Shown here: piece by piece, positions 15,852 through 24,679 of the stretch
How the letters are laid out: each line of letters opens with the position of its first letter
How positions within the stretch are numbered: the first letter of the stretch is position 1
DNA from: Mycolicibacter algericus DSM 45454
GTDB taxonomy: Bacteria; Actinomycetota; Actinomycetes; Mycobacteriales; Mycobacteriaceae
NCBI RefSeq assembly: GCF_002086455.1
Contig: NZ_MVHC01000003.1
Location: 186,001 to 250,000, forward strand
DNA: 64,000 nucleotides
Direction of reading: 5' to 3'
Translations under genes and position numbers: made by a program
Notes under the pieces: model-generated
The model's input: only the letters and a program-made list of their open reading frames with translations
What the model was told of the DNA's origin: nothing
The model's database searches: none

Positions 15852-17522
15852 CTACAGCTCGCGGAGCTCGCGCTTGAGGATCTTGCCGGTGGGGTTGCGC
15901 GGCAACTCGTCGAGAAAGACCACCTCGCGCGGCACCTTGTAGCGGGCCAGATGCTCCTTCACATAGACCTTGATGGTGTCCTCGTCGACGGAGGAGCCTT
16001 CCTTCTTGACCACGAACGCCCGCAGCCGCGCGCCCCACTCCTTGTCCTCCACGCCCAGCGCGGTCGCCTCGATCACCTCGGGGTGCCCGCTGATCAGGTC
16101 TTCGACCTCGGCGGGGAAGACGTTCTCACCGCCGGAGACGATCATCTCGTCATCGCGGCCGGACACGTAGAGCAGCCCCCGCTCGTCGAAATAGCCCACG
16201 TCTCCCGATGACAGCAGTCCGTCGATGATCTGTTTGCCCCCGCCGCCGGTGTAGCCCTCGAACGGGAAGAAGTTGCCGACGAAGATCCGGCCGACCTCGC
16301 CCTGCGGCAGCTGGTGGCCGTTGTCGTCGAGGATTCGGACCTTGACGCCCTTGACCACCTGTCCCACCGTCGCCGGGTTGTACTGCAGGTCGCCCGGATC
16401 GGCGATGGTGGCGAACGCGACCTCGGTCGAGCCGTACATGTTGTAGATCACCGGGCCCAGATCCTTCATCGCCCGGGTGGCCAACTCGGCGCCGAGCTGT
16501 GAACCGGACACGAACACGATCCGCAGGTTCGACAGATCCGGCTTGGGACTGGTCTTCTCCAACTGGTCGAGGATCCGCGACAGCATGACCGGAACCACGA
16601 CAATCCCGGTCACCTTGTGCTTCTCCAGGTCCTCCAGCACGGTGGCCGGCTTGAACCGGCGTCGCAGCACCAGTGTCGAGCCGAAGAACATCGCCAGGGT
16701 GCCGTGCAGGTAGCCCAACGCGTGGAACATCGGGGACGGCAGCGACGTCACCTCACCGGCGCGGAACGGGACGTGCGACAGGATCCCGCCGATCGGGGCG
16801 AGGGTGGGCGGGGTGCTGCGGTTGGCGCCCTTGGGGGTGCCGGTGGTGCCGGAGGTCAAGATGATGATCGAGGCGTGCTTGGTGACCTTCGGCGCGCGTG
16901 CCTTGCTGCTGCGGGCGATCAGCTGCGCCAGCGTCTCGTCGGCGCTGCCCGACGGTTGGTCGCTGTCGGGGTTGACTCCCAGCGCCCGCAGCTTGCCCAA
17001 CGGGGGGTCGGCCTGCGAGACCGCCTCGGTGTACTCGTCGTCGTAGATGATCAGTTTGGCGCCTTCGCGTTCAGAGACGTCTTTGATCTGCGGGCCGGAG
17101 AATTCGCTGTTCAGCAGGATCAGCCGGGCGCCGACCCGGGCGCAGCCGTAGTTGGCGATCAAGAACCAGCGGTGGTTACGGGCCAGGATCGCCACCCCGT
17201 CGCCACCTCGCACACCCATCGCGACCAGGCCATTGGCCACCGCATTGGCGGCGTCGTCGAGCTCTTTGAAGGTGATGCTGCCGTCGTCGTCGATGACGGC
17301 CAGGCCGTTCGGGTTACGGCGGGCGTTCAGCGCCGGAATCATCCCGAGCTCGCCCCAACGGGCCCCGTCGGCGATCGCGCTCGCGATGATGCCGGGTGAT
17401 TCCAGCCGCAAAGCACCGGACTGAAGGACCTTGCGCAGATAGTGCAGCTCGGCACTTCCTCGTTCCAGGTAACGACCGAGCGTGTTGACGGCCTGACTTG
17501 GCAGGTCGGTGAGCTTTGCCAT
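15852..17522 (-). CDS. fadD2: Long-chain fatty-acid-CoA/AMP ligase
   Basis: 556 residues, an AMP-forming acyl-CoA synthetase. The P-loop IILTSGTTGTPKGANRS, the A5-type MYGSTEVAF, the hinge motif SGDVGYFDERGLLYVSGRDD and the catalytic C-terminal lysine in RNPTGKILKRELREL are all present. The N-terminal stretch GTAELHYLRK-like (GSAELHYLRKVLQSGALRLE) and the position beside polD2 and fadE6 agree with M. tuberculosis FadD2 (Rv0270, ~560 residues). It activates fatty acids with ATP and CoA for beta-oxidation or lipid synthesis. It is divergent from polD2; the two coding regions nearly touch. Confidence 0.9.
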   Translation of the reverse strand: MAKLTDLPSQAVNTLGRYLERGSAELHYLRKVLQSGALRLESPGIIASAIADGARWGELGMIPALNARRNPNGLAVIDDDGSITFKELDDAANAVANGLVAMGVRGGDGVAILARNHRWFLIANYGCARVGARLILLNSEFSGPQIKDVSEREGAKLIIYDDEYTEAVSQADPPLGKLRALGVNPDSDQPSGSADETLAQLIARSSKARAPKVTKHASIIILTSGTTGTPKGANRSTPPTLAPIGGILSHVPFRAGEVTSLPSPMFHALGYLHGTLAMFFGSTLVLRRRFKPATVLEDLEKHKVTGIVVVPVMLSRILDQLEKTSPKPDLSNLRIVFVSGSQLGAELATRAMKDLGPVIYNMYGSTEVAFATIADPGDLQYNPATVGQVVKGVKVRILDDNGHQLPQGEVGRIFVGNFFPFEGYTGGGGKQIIDGLLSSGDVGYFDERGLLYVSGRDDEMIVSGGENVFPAEVEDLISGHPEVIEATALGVEDKEWGARLRAFVVKKEGSSVDEDTIKVYVKEHLARYKVPREVVFLDELPRNPTGKILKRELREL

Positions 17523-17589
17523 GGCCCAACCTTATGTGACGCAGGTCGCTGCCCGACAGTGGATTCGACCTCTGGCTAGCATGGCGGTC

Positions 17590-18822
17590 ATGGCCGGCGG
17601 ATTGTCGCTGGACGTGTCGGGACACCGGGTGGCGGTTACCCACCCGGACAAGGTGGTGTTCCCCGGACGCGACGGCACCGCTTCGCGCACCAAGCTGGAG
17701 CTGATTCGCTACTACCTGGCGGTGGCCGACGGCGCGCTGGCCGGGGTGGCCGGGCGACCCATGATCCTCAAACGCTTCGTCGACGGCATCGACGCCGAGG
17801 CCGTCTTCCAGAAGCGGGCACCGGCCAACCGCCCGGACTGGGTGTCGGTCGCCGAACTGCGCTACGCCTCGGGCCGGTCGGCGCAAGAGGTCGTCATCGA
17901 CGATGCGGCCGGGCTGGCCTGGGTGATCAACCTGGGCTGCGTGGACCTCAACCCACACCCGGTGCGCGCCGGCGACTTGGAGCACCCCGATGAACTTCGC
18001 GTCGATCTCGATCCGATGCCCGGTGTCGGCTGGCCGCAGATCGTCGAGGTGGCACTGCTCGCGCGGGAGGTGTTGGCCGATCACGGGCTGATCGCCTGGC
18101 CGAAGACGTCGGGATCGCGGGGTATGCACATCTACGCCCGGCTCGCGCCCCGATGGGAGTTCCGGCAGGTTCGGCTGGCCGCGCAGGCGGTGGCCCGCGA
18201 GATCGAGCGGCGCGCACCGCAATCGGCCACCAGCCGGTGGTGGAAAGAGGAACGGGGCGCCCGAGTCTTTGTGGACTTCAACCAGAATGCCAAGGACCGC
18301 ACGGTCGCCTCGGCCTATTCGGTGCGAGCCACCCCCGACGCCCGCGTGTCAACACCGCTGTCCTGGGACGAGGTACCCGACGCCGATCCGGCGGCGTTCA
18401 CCATCGACACCGTGCCGGACCGCGTCGCGCGGATCGGCGACCCGTGGGCGGGCATGAACGAGCCGGTCGGTGACCTGGAGTCGCTGCTCGAACTGGCCGA
18501 AGCGCAAGGCCCGGCGGAGAAGGCACCCAAGGGGGCACGCAAGAACGTTGACGGCCGCCGTACTTCACCGCTGCCGTTGATCGAGATCGCCCGCACCAAG
18601 ACCAAAGACGAGGCGATCGCCGCGCTCGATGTCTGGCGCGAACGGCATGCCGCGGCGGCCGACCGGCTGACGCCGGCGGACGTACTGGTCGACGGCATGC
18701 GCGGGCCGAGTTCGATCTGGTACCGGGTGCGGATCAACCTGCAGCACGTCCCGGCCGGGCAGCGCCCGCCACAGGAGGAGCTGATCGCCGACTACAGCCC
18801 GTGGGAACAGCGGAAGCATTAG
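17590..18822 (+). CDS. polD2: LigD-type polymerase/primase domain protein (PolD2-like)
   Basis: 410 residues from ATG 17590; ATGs at 17581 and 17521 are in frame but the latter overlaps the fadD2 start. It has the AEP polymerase features of the LigD POL domain: LSLDVSGHRVAVTHPDKVVF at the N-terminus, the metal-binding pair in LRVDLDPMPGVGW, KTSGSRGMHIYARL, and VFVDFNQNAKDRTVASAYS. It matches Rv0269c / M. smegmatis PolD2, stand-alone polymerases able to add ribo- or deoxynucleotides in end repair. There is no ligase or nuclease domain. The symbol is given from memory of the M. smegmatis work. Confidence 0.82.
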   Translation: MAGGLSLDVSGHRVAVTHPDKVVFPGRDGTASRTKLELIRYYLAVADGALAGVAGRPMILKRFVDGIDAEAVFQKRAPANRPDWVSVAELRYASGRSAQEVVIDDAAGLAWVINLGCVDLNPHPVRAGDLEHPDELRVDLDPMPGVGWPQIVEVALLAREVLADHGLIAWPKTSGSRGMHIYARLAPRWEFRQVRLAAQAVAREIERRAPQSATSRWWKEERGARVFVDFNQNAKDRTVASAYSVRATPDARVSTPLSWDEVPDADPAAFTIDTVPDRVARIGDPWAGMNEPVGDLESLLELAEAQGPAEKAPKGARKNVDGRRTSPLPLIEIARTKTKDEAIAALDVWRERHAAAADRLTPADVLVDGMRGPSSIWYRVRINLQHVPAGQRPPQEELIADYSPWEQRKH

Positions 18823-18838
18823 CGGACCGCGCAGTCGC

Positions 18839-20551
18839 TCATCGGCTCTTCCCGCCGTCACGCAGGTAGCTCTGCCGCCCGTACGTCGCGAACTCGGTGT
18901 CCAGCGACCGCTTGTGCTCGTCGGACATCCGGGTGTAGGCCGGCTCTCCCCGCCCCGCCCAGCGGTACACCGGGTCGCCGGTATGCCAACGTTGCTGCTG
19001 CAGTTCACGTTTGAGCACCTTGTTCGAACCCGTCACCGGCAGCCTGGCCGAGATCCGCAGGAAGCGCGGTGTGCCCTTGCTGCCGAGGTCGGCCTGGCCG
19101 GCCAGATACGCCGCGAACTCGGCCGCGTCGAAACCGTCCGGATCGGCGACCTCGATCGCGGCCATCACCTGATCGCCCGAGCGAGGGTCGGGCACCGCGT
19201 ACACCCCGGCGCTGATGACCCGCGGATGGCGGCGCAGCACCCGTTCGACGGTCAGTGCCGAGGTGTTCTCGCCGTCGACCCGGATCCAGTCGCCGCGCCG
19301 GCCGGCGAAGTACAGGAAGCCGGCCTCGTCGCGGTAGCCGAGATCGCCGGTCCAATACCAGCCGTCGCGCACCTTTTCGGCGTCGGCGGCATCGTTTTTG
19401 TAGTAGCCCTCGAAGTCTCGGGCGCCGGTCTTGTCCACGATCTCGCCGACCGCGTCGTCGGCGTTGGTCACCCGGCCGTGCTCGTCGAGGACCGCCACCG
19501 GGCAGTCGGCGCGGGTCTGCGGGTCGACTACGGCGATACCGGGGTGGGCCGGGCGGCCCAGCGCGCCGGGTGGGGCCGCCGGGTCGGGTACCGCGGCGTT
19601 GCCGCCTTCGCTGGACCCGTAGCCCTCGTGCAGCACGGCGCCGAACCGCCGGCGGAACTCCGCCTGATCCTGCGGTGACGCCTCGGTGCCGAAGCCACGG
19701 ACCAGGGTGTTGTCGGCATCGTCGGGACGTTCCTCGGTGGCCAGCAGATAGCCCATTGCCTTACCCACGTAGGTGAAGAACGTCGCGCCGAAGTAGCGCA
19801 CGTCGGGCAGGAATTGCGACGCCGAGAACTTCGGTGTCAGGCAGATCGTGGCCCCGTTGGCCAATGCCGGTGCCCACAGCGCCATGATCGCGTTGCCGTG
19901 GAACAGCGGCATGCAGCAGTAGTCGACGTCGGAGCGCACATGGCCGAACTTGGCGGTGGCGGCCGCCGCGATGCGGGCCAGCCGGCCCTGGCTGCACTTG
20001 ACCGCCTTCGAGGCGCCGGTGGTGCCGGAGGTGAACAACAACAGCAGCAGTGACTCCGGGCCGACGCCGGCCGCGGCGGCCGGCGCCACCTGGTGCGCGC
20101 GCACCCGTCCGGTGTAGTCCGGGTCGTCGGTCACCAGGAAGCGGTCGGCATCCAAGCCGTGGTCCAGACCGCGCAGCCGTTCGAATCCGGCGGTGTCGGT
20201 GACGATCAGCTGACAATCGGCATGCCGGATCTCTGCCGCCAGTTCGGCGTCGCCGCGGGTGGGATTGATCCCGACGATCACCGCACCGGCCAGCGCCGCG
20301 GCGCCGAGCCAGAACACGAAATCTTCGGTGTTGTCCAGCAGCACTCCGATGTGGAAGGGCCCGTCACGGCGGAGTTCGGCGGCCAACTCGGCGCGTGCGG
20401 CGGATTCGCGCACCACCTCGTCCCAGGTCCAATCCTGCTGTCGGGTACGCAATCCTAGATGCCGGTCGCCCACGCGGGCCAGCAACATGGCGGCGATGTC
20501 GGGCTCGGATCCGGCCCCCAGCTGGGACAGTCGGGTCGGGTCTGAGCGCAT
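18839..20551 (-). CDS. AMP-dependent acyl-CoA synthetase of the APH/ACAD cluster
   Basis: 570 residues from ATG 20551. The adenylation motifs LLFTSGTTGASKAVKCSQG, HEGYGSSEGG, WYWTGDLGYRDEAGFLYFAG and the catalytic lysine in TGSNKVLKRELQQ are clear. It is the last gene of a four-gene minus-strand cluster (acyl-CoA dehydrogenase, APH kinase, SDR, this ligase), and would supply the CoA thioester substrate. In the Pseudomonas lva operon the ligase LvaE has the equivalent role. It resembles FadD17-like mycobacterial ligases, but I do not assign a symbol. It converges on polD2 with 16 bases between the stops. Confidence 0.85.
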   Translation of the reverse strand: MRSDPTRLSQLGAGSEPDIAAMLLARVGDRHLGLRTRQQDWTWDEVVRESAARAELAAELRRDGPFHIGVLLDNTEDFVFWLGAAALAGAVIVGINPTRGDAELAAEIRHADCQLIVTDTAGFERLRGLDHGLDADRFLVTDDPDYTGRVRAHQVAPAAAAGVGPESLLLLLFTSGTTGASKAVKCSQGRLARIAAAATAKFGHVRSDVDYCCMPLFHGNAIMALWAPALANGATICLTPKFSASQFLPDVRYFGATFFTYVGKAMGYLLATEERPDDADNTLVRGFGTEASPQDQAEFRRRFGAVLHEGYGSSEGGNAAVPDPAAPPGALGRPAHPGIAVVDPQTRADCPVAVLDEHGRVTNADDAVGEIVDKTGARDFEGYYKNDAADAEKVRDGWYWTGDLGYRDEAGFLYFAGRRGDWIRVDGENTSALTVERVLRRHPRVISAGVYAVPDPRSGDQVMAAIEVADPDGFDAAEFAAYLAGQADLGSKGTPRFLRISARLPVTGSNKVLKRELQQQRWHTGDPVYRWAGRGEPAYTRMSDEHKRSLDTEFATYGRQSYLRDGGKSR

Positions 20552-20586
20552 CAACCGAGGCTATCGCGGATCGATGCCCGGCGACT

Positions 20587-21348
20587 TCAGTTGATGGTGA
20601 AGCCGCCGTCGACCGCCAGGGTCTGCCCGGTGACGTAGCCGCCGGCCTCGGAGGCCAGCCAGAGCACGGTCGCCGCCAGTTCCTCGGGGTCGCCCATGCG
20701 TCCCAGCACGATCCGATGGGAGATGCTGTCCAGGTAGCCCGGGCGGTACTGGTCGGTCATCTCCGTCTGGAAGAAGCCGGGCGCAATGGCGTTGACCCGG
20801 ATGCCTTTGCGGCTGCCCCACTGCTGGGCCAGGTCGCGGGTCAGACCGAGCAGGCCGGCCTTGCTCGCGGCGTACGCGGCTTGCGGCAGCCCGGCGGTGG
20901 TCAACCCCAGGACACTGGAGATGTTGACGATCGACGAACCGGGCTGCATCACCCGTCCGCAGGCCTGTGCGGCCCAGTAGGCCCCGTTGAGGTTGATGTC
21001 GATCACCTCCCGGAACTGCTCCGGGGTCTCGCGGGTGGCGGGGTGCGCCGTTCCGACACCGGCGTTGTTGACCAGCACGTCGACCCGGCCGAACCGCTCC
21101 ATGGCGGCCTCGACCATATTGGTCGCGGCATCCGGGTCGGCGATGTCGGTCGCCACCGGCAGGGCGGTGCGTCCCGTCGCCGCGACCAGCTCGGCGGCCG
21201 CGGCGAGTTTCTCCACCCGCCGCGCCGCTAACACGACATCAGCTCCCGCCTCGGCGAAGGCCCGGGCGAAATGCACGCCCAGGCCCGAGGATGCCCCGGT
21301 CACCACGGCGACGCGGCCGTCCATCCGGAACTTGTCCAGTACGCTCAC
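20587..21348 (-). CDS. Short-chain dehydrogenase/reductase
   Basis: 253 residues from the GTG at 21348 (GAAAGGTG upstream; the longer frame reads back into the intergenic space). The cofactor motif TGASSGLGVHFARAFAEAG (about residue 17), NNAG, the catalytic Ser in NISSVLG and YAASKAGLLG (Tyr-x3-Lys) define a classical SDR, and the end SEAGGYVTGQTLAVDGGF is also typical. It lies between the APH-type kinase and the acyl-CoA synthetase. In the Pseudomonas lva system an SDR (LvaD) is part of the same set. Its likely role is oxidation or reduction of a hydroxy/keto acyl-CoA intermediate. Confidence 0.88.
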   Translation of the reverse strand: MSVLDKFRMDGRVAVVTGASSGLGVHFARAFAEAGADVVLAARRVEKLAAAAELVAATGRTALPVATDIADPDAATNMVEAAMERFGRVDVLVNNAGVGTAHPATRETPEQFREVIDINLNGAYWAAQACGRVMQPGSSIVNISSVLGLTTAGLPQAAYAASKAGLLGLTRDLAQQWGSRKGIRVNAIAPGFFQTEMTDQYRPGYLDSISHRIVLGRMGDPEELAATVLWLASEAGGYVTGQTLAVDGGFTIN

Positions 21349-21368
21349 GTGAGTCACCTTTCGTAGTT

Positions 21369-22385
21369 TCAGCAGCGCTTCAACGCTTTTCGTGCCGCCG
21401 CGATGAACTCCGGCGTGGCCTGCGCCGCTTCGCCGGCGTTGAGCACGTCTTTCGCACCATGCTGGGCCCGGTGGGTGATGCCCTCGGCGATGACACCGAT
21501 CTTGAAGTTCGCCAGCGCCAGGTAGAAATTCCACTGCCCCAGGTCACGTCCGGAACGCCGCGCATACTCTTCGGCGAGCGCATCCGCCGACGGCAGTCGC
21601 GCACTGGTCCACGCCGCGGGATGACCGAAGACGCCGTCGAAAGCCGGTGACCGGTAGGCGCACATCAGCGCGATGTCGGTGAGCGGGTCACCGAGGGTGG
21701 ACATCTCCCAGTCCACGACCGCCCGGATGACGTCCGGTTGCTCGGGATCGCAGATGGTGTTGTCGATGCGGAAGTCGCCGTGCACCACCGACGGCTGCGG
21801 GGTCTGTGGAACAGCATCGGCGAGCGCGGCCGCCAGCGGCGCCACGTCATCGATCTCGCGGGTCTTGACCAGTTCCCACTGGCGGGCCCACAGCCGCACC
21901 TGGCGCTCCAGGAAGCCGTCCGGCCTGCCGAAGGATTCCAGCCCGACGGCGCGGTAGTCGACCGCGTGCAGGTCGACAAGCACCCTTACCAGCGCGGTGG
22001 CGTTGGCGGCCAGGTCCGCCTCCGACAGCACGTCGAGATCGTCCTTGTGCCGGTAGACCCGCCCGGTCACGAACTCCGTGACGGTCAGCGGCGCGCCGCA
22101 CACCGTGCCGTCGGCGTCGAAGGCGACCGGCCGGGCGATCGGCACAGCGGTGCCGTATAAGCCTCGGGTGACCACGAATTCGCGGCCCACGTCGTGCGCC
22201 GAGGGTGTGAGGCCGCCGAGCGGAGGCCTGCGGACGACCCACTGCGACACCTCGTCGCTGACCTTGAAGGTGAGGTTCGACCGCCCACCGGCGATCAGTT
22301 CGACGGCGAGCTCACCCTGAACCGGAATGCCGCTGTCGGTGAGGTACCGGCGAAGCGCAGCGCCGTCGAGCCCTTCGACCGTCAC
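21369..22385 (-). CDS. APH-fold phosphotransferase (LvaA / ACAD10-11 kinase-like)
   Basis: 338 residues from the GTG at 22385, which overlaps the TGA of the acyl-CoA dehydrogenase gene (GTGA). Kinase residues are visible: the catalytic loop VVHGDFRIDNTI (HGD...N) and the metal site VVDWEMSTLGDPLTDIA. The DWEMSTLGDPLTD form is the subgroup fused to acyl-CoA dehydrogenases in human ACAD10/ACAD11 and present as LvaA in Pseudomonas, where it phosphorylates the 4-hydroxyl of 4-hydroxyacyl-CoA. Mycobacterial FadE36 belongs to the same group. It is not expected to be an antibiotic-resistance kinase. Role inferred from motif plus cluster. Confidence 0.82.
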   Translation of the reverse strand: MTVEGLDGAALRRYLTDSGIPVQGELAVELIAGGRSNLTFKVSDEVSQWVVRRPPLGGLTPSAHDVGREFVVTRGLYGTAVPIARPVAFDADGTVCGAPLTVTEFVTGRVYRHKDDLDVLSEADLAANATALVRVLVDLHAVDYRAVGLESFGRPDGFLERQVRLWARQWELVKTREIDDVAPLAAALADAVPQTPQPSVVHGDFRIDNTICDPEQPDVIRAVVDWEMSTLGDPLTDIALMCAYRSPAFDGVFGHPAAWTSARLPSADALAEEYARRSGRDLGQWNFYLALANFKIGVIAEGITHRAQHGAKDVLNAGEAAQATPEFIAAARKALKRC

Positions 22386-23593
22386 TGCCGGGGCGCCTTG
22401 AGTGCCCGCCGGGCAGCACCGACCCGACGCTTGGCGATGGCCCAGCGGTGCACCTCCGAGGGGCCGTCGTATACCCGGAACGGACGCACTTCCCGGGACA
22501 GCCGCGCCGGCGGCAGCTCCTCGGTGACGCCGAGCGCGCCGCACATCTGCACGCTGCGGTCGACGATGCGGAAGATCGCCTCGGCGGCGAAGGTCTTGGC
22601 GATCGACGTCGCGTCCCCTGCGGCTGAGCCCTGATCCAGCTCCCAGCAGGCGCGCACCAGCAGTGCGCGGGTGGCGGCGATGTCGATCTCGTTGTCGGCC
22701 ACCATGTTCTGGATCATGCCCAGCTCACCCAGCGTGGATCCGAAGGCTTGGCGCTCCACGACATGGGCCAGTGCGGTGTCGTGTCCGCGACGGGCCGCGC
22801 CCAGCCAGCGCATCACATGAGTCATCCGTGCCGGCCCCAGCCGGACCTGGGCGTACTCGAAGCCGCGGTCGACCTCACCGAGCACCGCGTCGTCGGCCAC
22901 CCGGACGTCGTCGAAGAGCACCTCGCAGTGACCACCGACCATGGAGCGGTCGAGGGTCTGCAGGTGCCTGCCGACGGTCAGACCCGCGGCGTCGGCGGGC
23001 ACCAGGAACATGGTCGCCCCGCCGCGCTGCCCGGGCTCCCCGGAGGTGCGGGCCATCGCGATGAAGAACGCGGCGCCGTCGGCACCGGTGATGTACCACT
23101 TGCGGCCGGTGATGTACCAATCCCCCGACCGGCGTTCGGCTTTGGTGGTCAGCGCGGCCGGATCCGATCCCGCCCCCGGCGCGGGTTCGGTCATCGCGAA
23201 TGCCGACCGCACGTCGCCGGCCGCCAACGGGGCCAGGTAGCGCGCCTTCTGCTCGGCGCTGGCCACCTCCGCCAGCAGATGGACATTGCCCTCGTCCGGT
23301 GCTGCGATATTCACCGCTGCCGGACCGAACAGTGAGTACCCCGCGGCCTCGAATACCGGCGCCCGGTCGGACATGTTCAGGCCCAGGCCGCCGTACTCGA
23401 CCGGAGCATGCGGCGCAAACACCCCGGCTTGCCGGGCCGCCGCCTGCAGCTCCTTGATCACGGCGTCACCGCCGGCCGCGGCGATGTCCCCGCCGTAGCG
23501 GTCCTCGACCGGAAGCACCACGTCCTCGATGAATGCCCGCGTCTTCTCGACGAGCGCCGTCACGTCCGGCGAGTAGCTCAGCTCGACTGCCAT
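22382..23593 (-). CDS. Acyl-CoA dehydrogenase of the ACAD10/11-LvaC type
   Basis: 403 residues. FAD/substrate features: AFAMTEPAPGAGSDPAALTT, YITGRKWYITGADGAAFFIA, RQAFGSTLGELGMIQNMVAD. Near the C-terminus the usual base region YEGT is replaced by VYDGPSEVHRWAIAKR; a DGPxEVH pattern is what I associate with the ACAD10/11 subgroup, which removes phosphate from 4-phosphoacyl-CoA rather than simply dehydrogenating. It is the first gene of the minus-strand cluster and is translationally coupled to the APH kinase. A divergent XRE-TetR regulator starts 130 bases away. The chemistry is inferred from family knowledge and context. Confidence 0.82.
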   Translation of the reverse strand: MAVELSYSPDVTALVEKTRAFIEDVVLPVEDRYGGDIAAAGGDAVIKELQAAARQAGVFAPHAPVEYGGLGLNMSDRAPVFEAAGYSLFGPAAVNIAAPDEGNVHLLAEVASAEQKARYLAPLAAGDVRSAFAMTEPAPGAGSDPAALTTKAERRSGDWYITGRKWYITGADGAAFFIAMARTSGEPGQRGGATMFLVPADAAGLTVGRHLQTLDRSMVGGHCEVLFDDVRVADDAVLGEVDRGFEYAQVRLGPARMTHVMRWLGAARRGHDTALAHVVERQAFGSTLGELGMIQNMVADNEIDIAATRALLVRACWELDQGSAAGDATSIAKTFAAEAIFRIVDRSVQMCGALGVTEELPPARLSREVRPFRVYDGPSEVHRWAIAKRRVGAARRALKAPRQ

Positions 23594-23629
23594 GTCACTC
23601 CCTCAGCACCGTCACCTGACCGACCAATC

Positions 23630-23661
23630 GTTCGGCCCGAACAGTACGGACTGTGACACAG
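23630..23661. promoter_or_regulatory. Palindromes between the acyl-CoA dehydrogenase cluster and its regulator
   Basis: GTTCGG-C-CCGAAC (23630-23642), ACAGT-ACGG-ACTGT (23641-23654) and CTGTG-A-CACAG (23651-23661) are overlapping perfect inverted repeats in the 130-base divergent region. A further CTGT...ACAG pair follows. They are good candidates for the operator of the adjacent hybrid regulator. Confidence 0.5.
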
Positions 23662-23723
23662 AAGGCGCTGTCCAGTCAAAACAGCAGGCGGTACAGAAGA
23701 TTCCGAAGCGCTATAGTTCAGTA

Positions 23724-24674
23724 ATGCTGAACACAGCGGTAGATGCGACCGCCTCGTGCGGCGGTGCGATCCGGGCGGCGCGTCGGGCCCGGGGCATGAC
23801 CGTGCGCGAACTGGCACAGCGCCTGGCGCTCAGCGCGGCCACCGTCAGCGCGGTCGAGAACGGCAAGACCGGGATCTCGGTGACGCGGCTGCAGCAGTAC
23901 GCGCAGGCATTGGGCGTGACGGCCGCGCAACTCCTGAGCGGCGGCGTCGGCATACCCGCCCCCGAATCGGATCGAGCCGTGGCGCAGCCGGGGTTGCCCC
24001 CACGCGACTGGCGAGCGTTTCCGCCGTTGGTTCTGGACACCGTGCTGCGCGCGGCCGTGGACGCCTTCGTAGACACCGGCTACCACGGCAGCACCATGCG
24101 CGATGTGGCCGCACGCGCGGCCATGAGCGTGCCCGGCATCTACCACCACTACCCCGACAAGCAGGCGCTGCTGGTCGCGATACTGGATGCGACCATGGCC
24201 GAACTGCACTGGCGCGTTGCGGCCGCACGCACCGGCGCGTCAACCGGCATCGAGCAGGTGCGGCGCATCGTCGAGGCGCTGGCGCTGTTCCACACCCATC
24301 GCCAGAAACTGGCGTTCATCGGCGCCAGCGAGATGCGCAGCCTGAACCCGGCCAACCGGAGGCGCATTGCCGAATCGCGAAACAAGGTGCAGCACATGCT
24401 CGATGCCGCGATCGACCGGGCAGCGGAGGAAGCCGGCGTCAGTGCCGTCGATGGCGTCGCGACAGTGCTCGGCCACGCCGCCGACCGCCGGATCGCCGGG
24501 CGCGCCATCGCGACCATGTGCACCTCGCTGCCGCAGTGGTTCAACGCCGCCGGTCCCGCCACACCCGAACAGACCGCACACGCCTACGGCGAGTTTGCGG
24601 TGTCCCTGCTGACCAACCAGCGGCCCTGCGATCCGGCGTCCACGCCCCGGCCGACCGACGGTTGGGCACAATAG
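23724..24674 (+). CDS. Hybrid XRE-TetR transcriptional regulator
   Basis: 316 residues from ATG 23724. Residues ~13-70 are an XRE/Cro HTH ([40 protein letters not shown]), and residues ~100-150 are a TetR HTH ([35 protein letters not shown]) followed by a TetR-type helical C-terminal domain. Two complete DNA-binding modules in one chain are unusual. It is divergent from the acyl-CoA dehydrogenase cluster and its stop lies six bases before the oplA start, so it may control one or both. No frameshift is needed to read across the junction. Confidence 0.85.
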   Translation: MLNTAVDATASCGGAIRAARRARGMTVRELAQRLALSAATVSAVENGKTGISVTRLQQYAQALGVTAAQLLSGGVGIPAPESDRAVAQPGLPPRDWRAFPPLVLDTVLRAAVDAFVDTGYHGSTMRDVAARAAMSVPGIYHHYPDKQALLVAILDATMAELHWRVAAARTGASTGIEQVRRIVEALALFHTHRQKLAFIGASEMRSLNPANRRRIAESRNKVQHMLDAAIDRAAEEAGVSAVDGVATVLGHAADRRIAGRAIATMCTSLPQWFNAAGPATPEQTAHAYGEFAVSLLTNQRPCDPASTPRPTDGWAQ

Positions 24675-24679
24675 GGGCC

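Noticed and set aside
21369..22385. APH-fold kinase as an aminoglycoside resistance gene
   Set aside because: The DWEMSTLGDPLTD form and coupling to an acyl-CoA dehydrogenase point to the acyl-CoA kinase subgroup instead.
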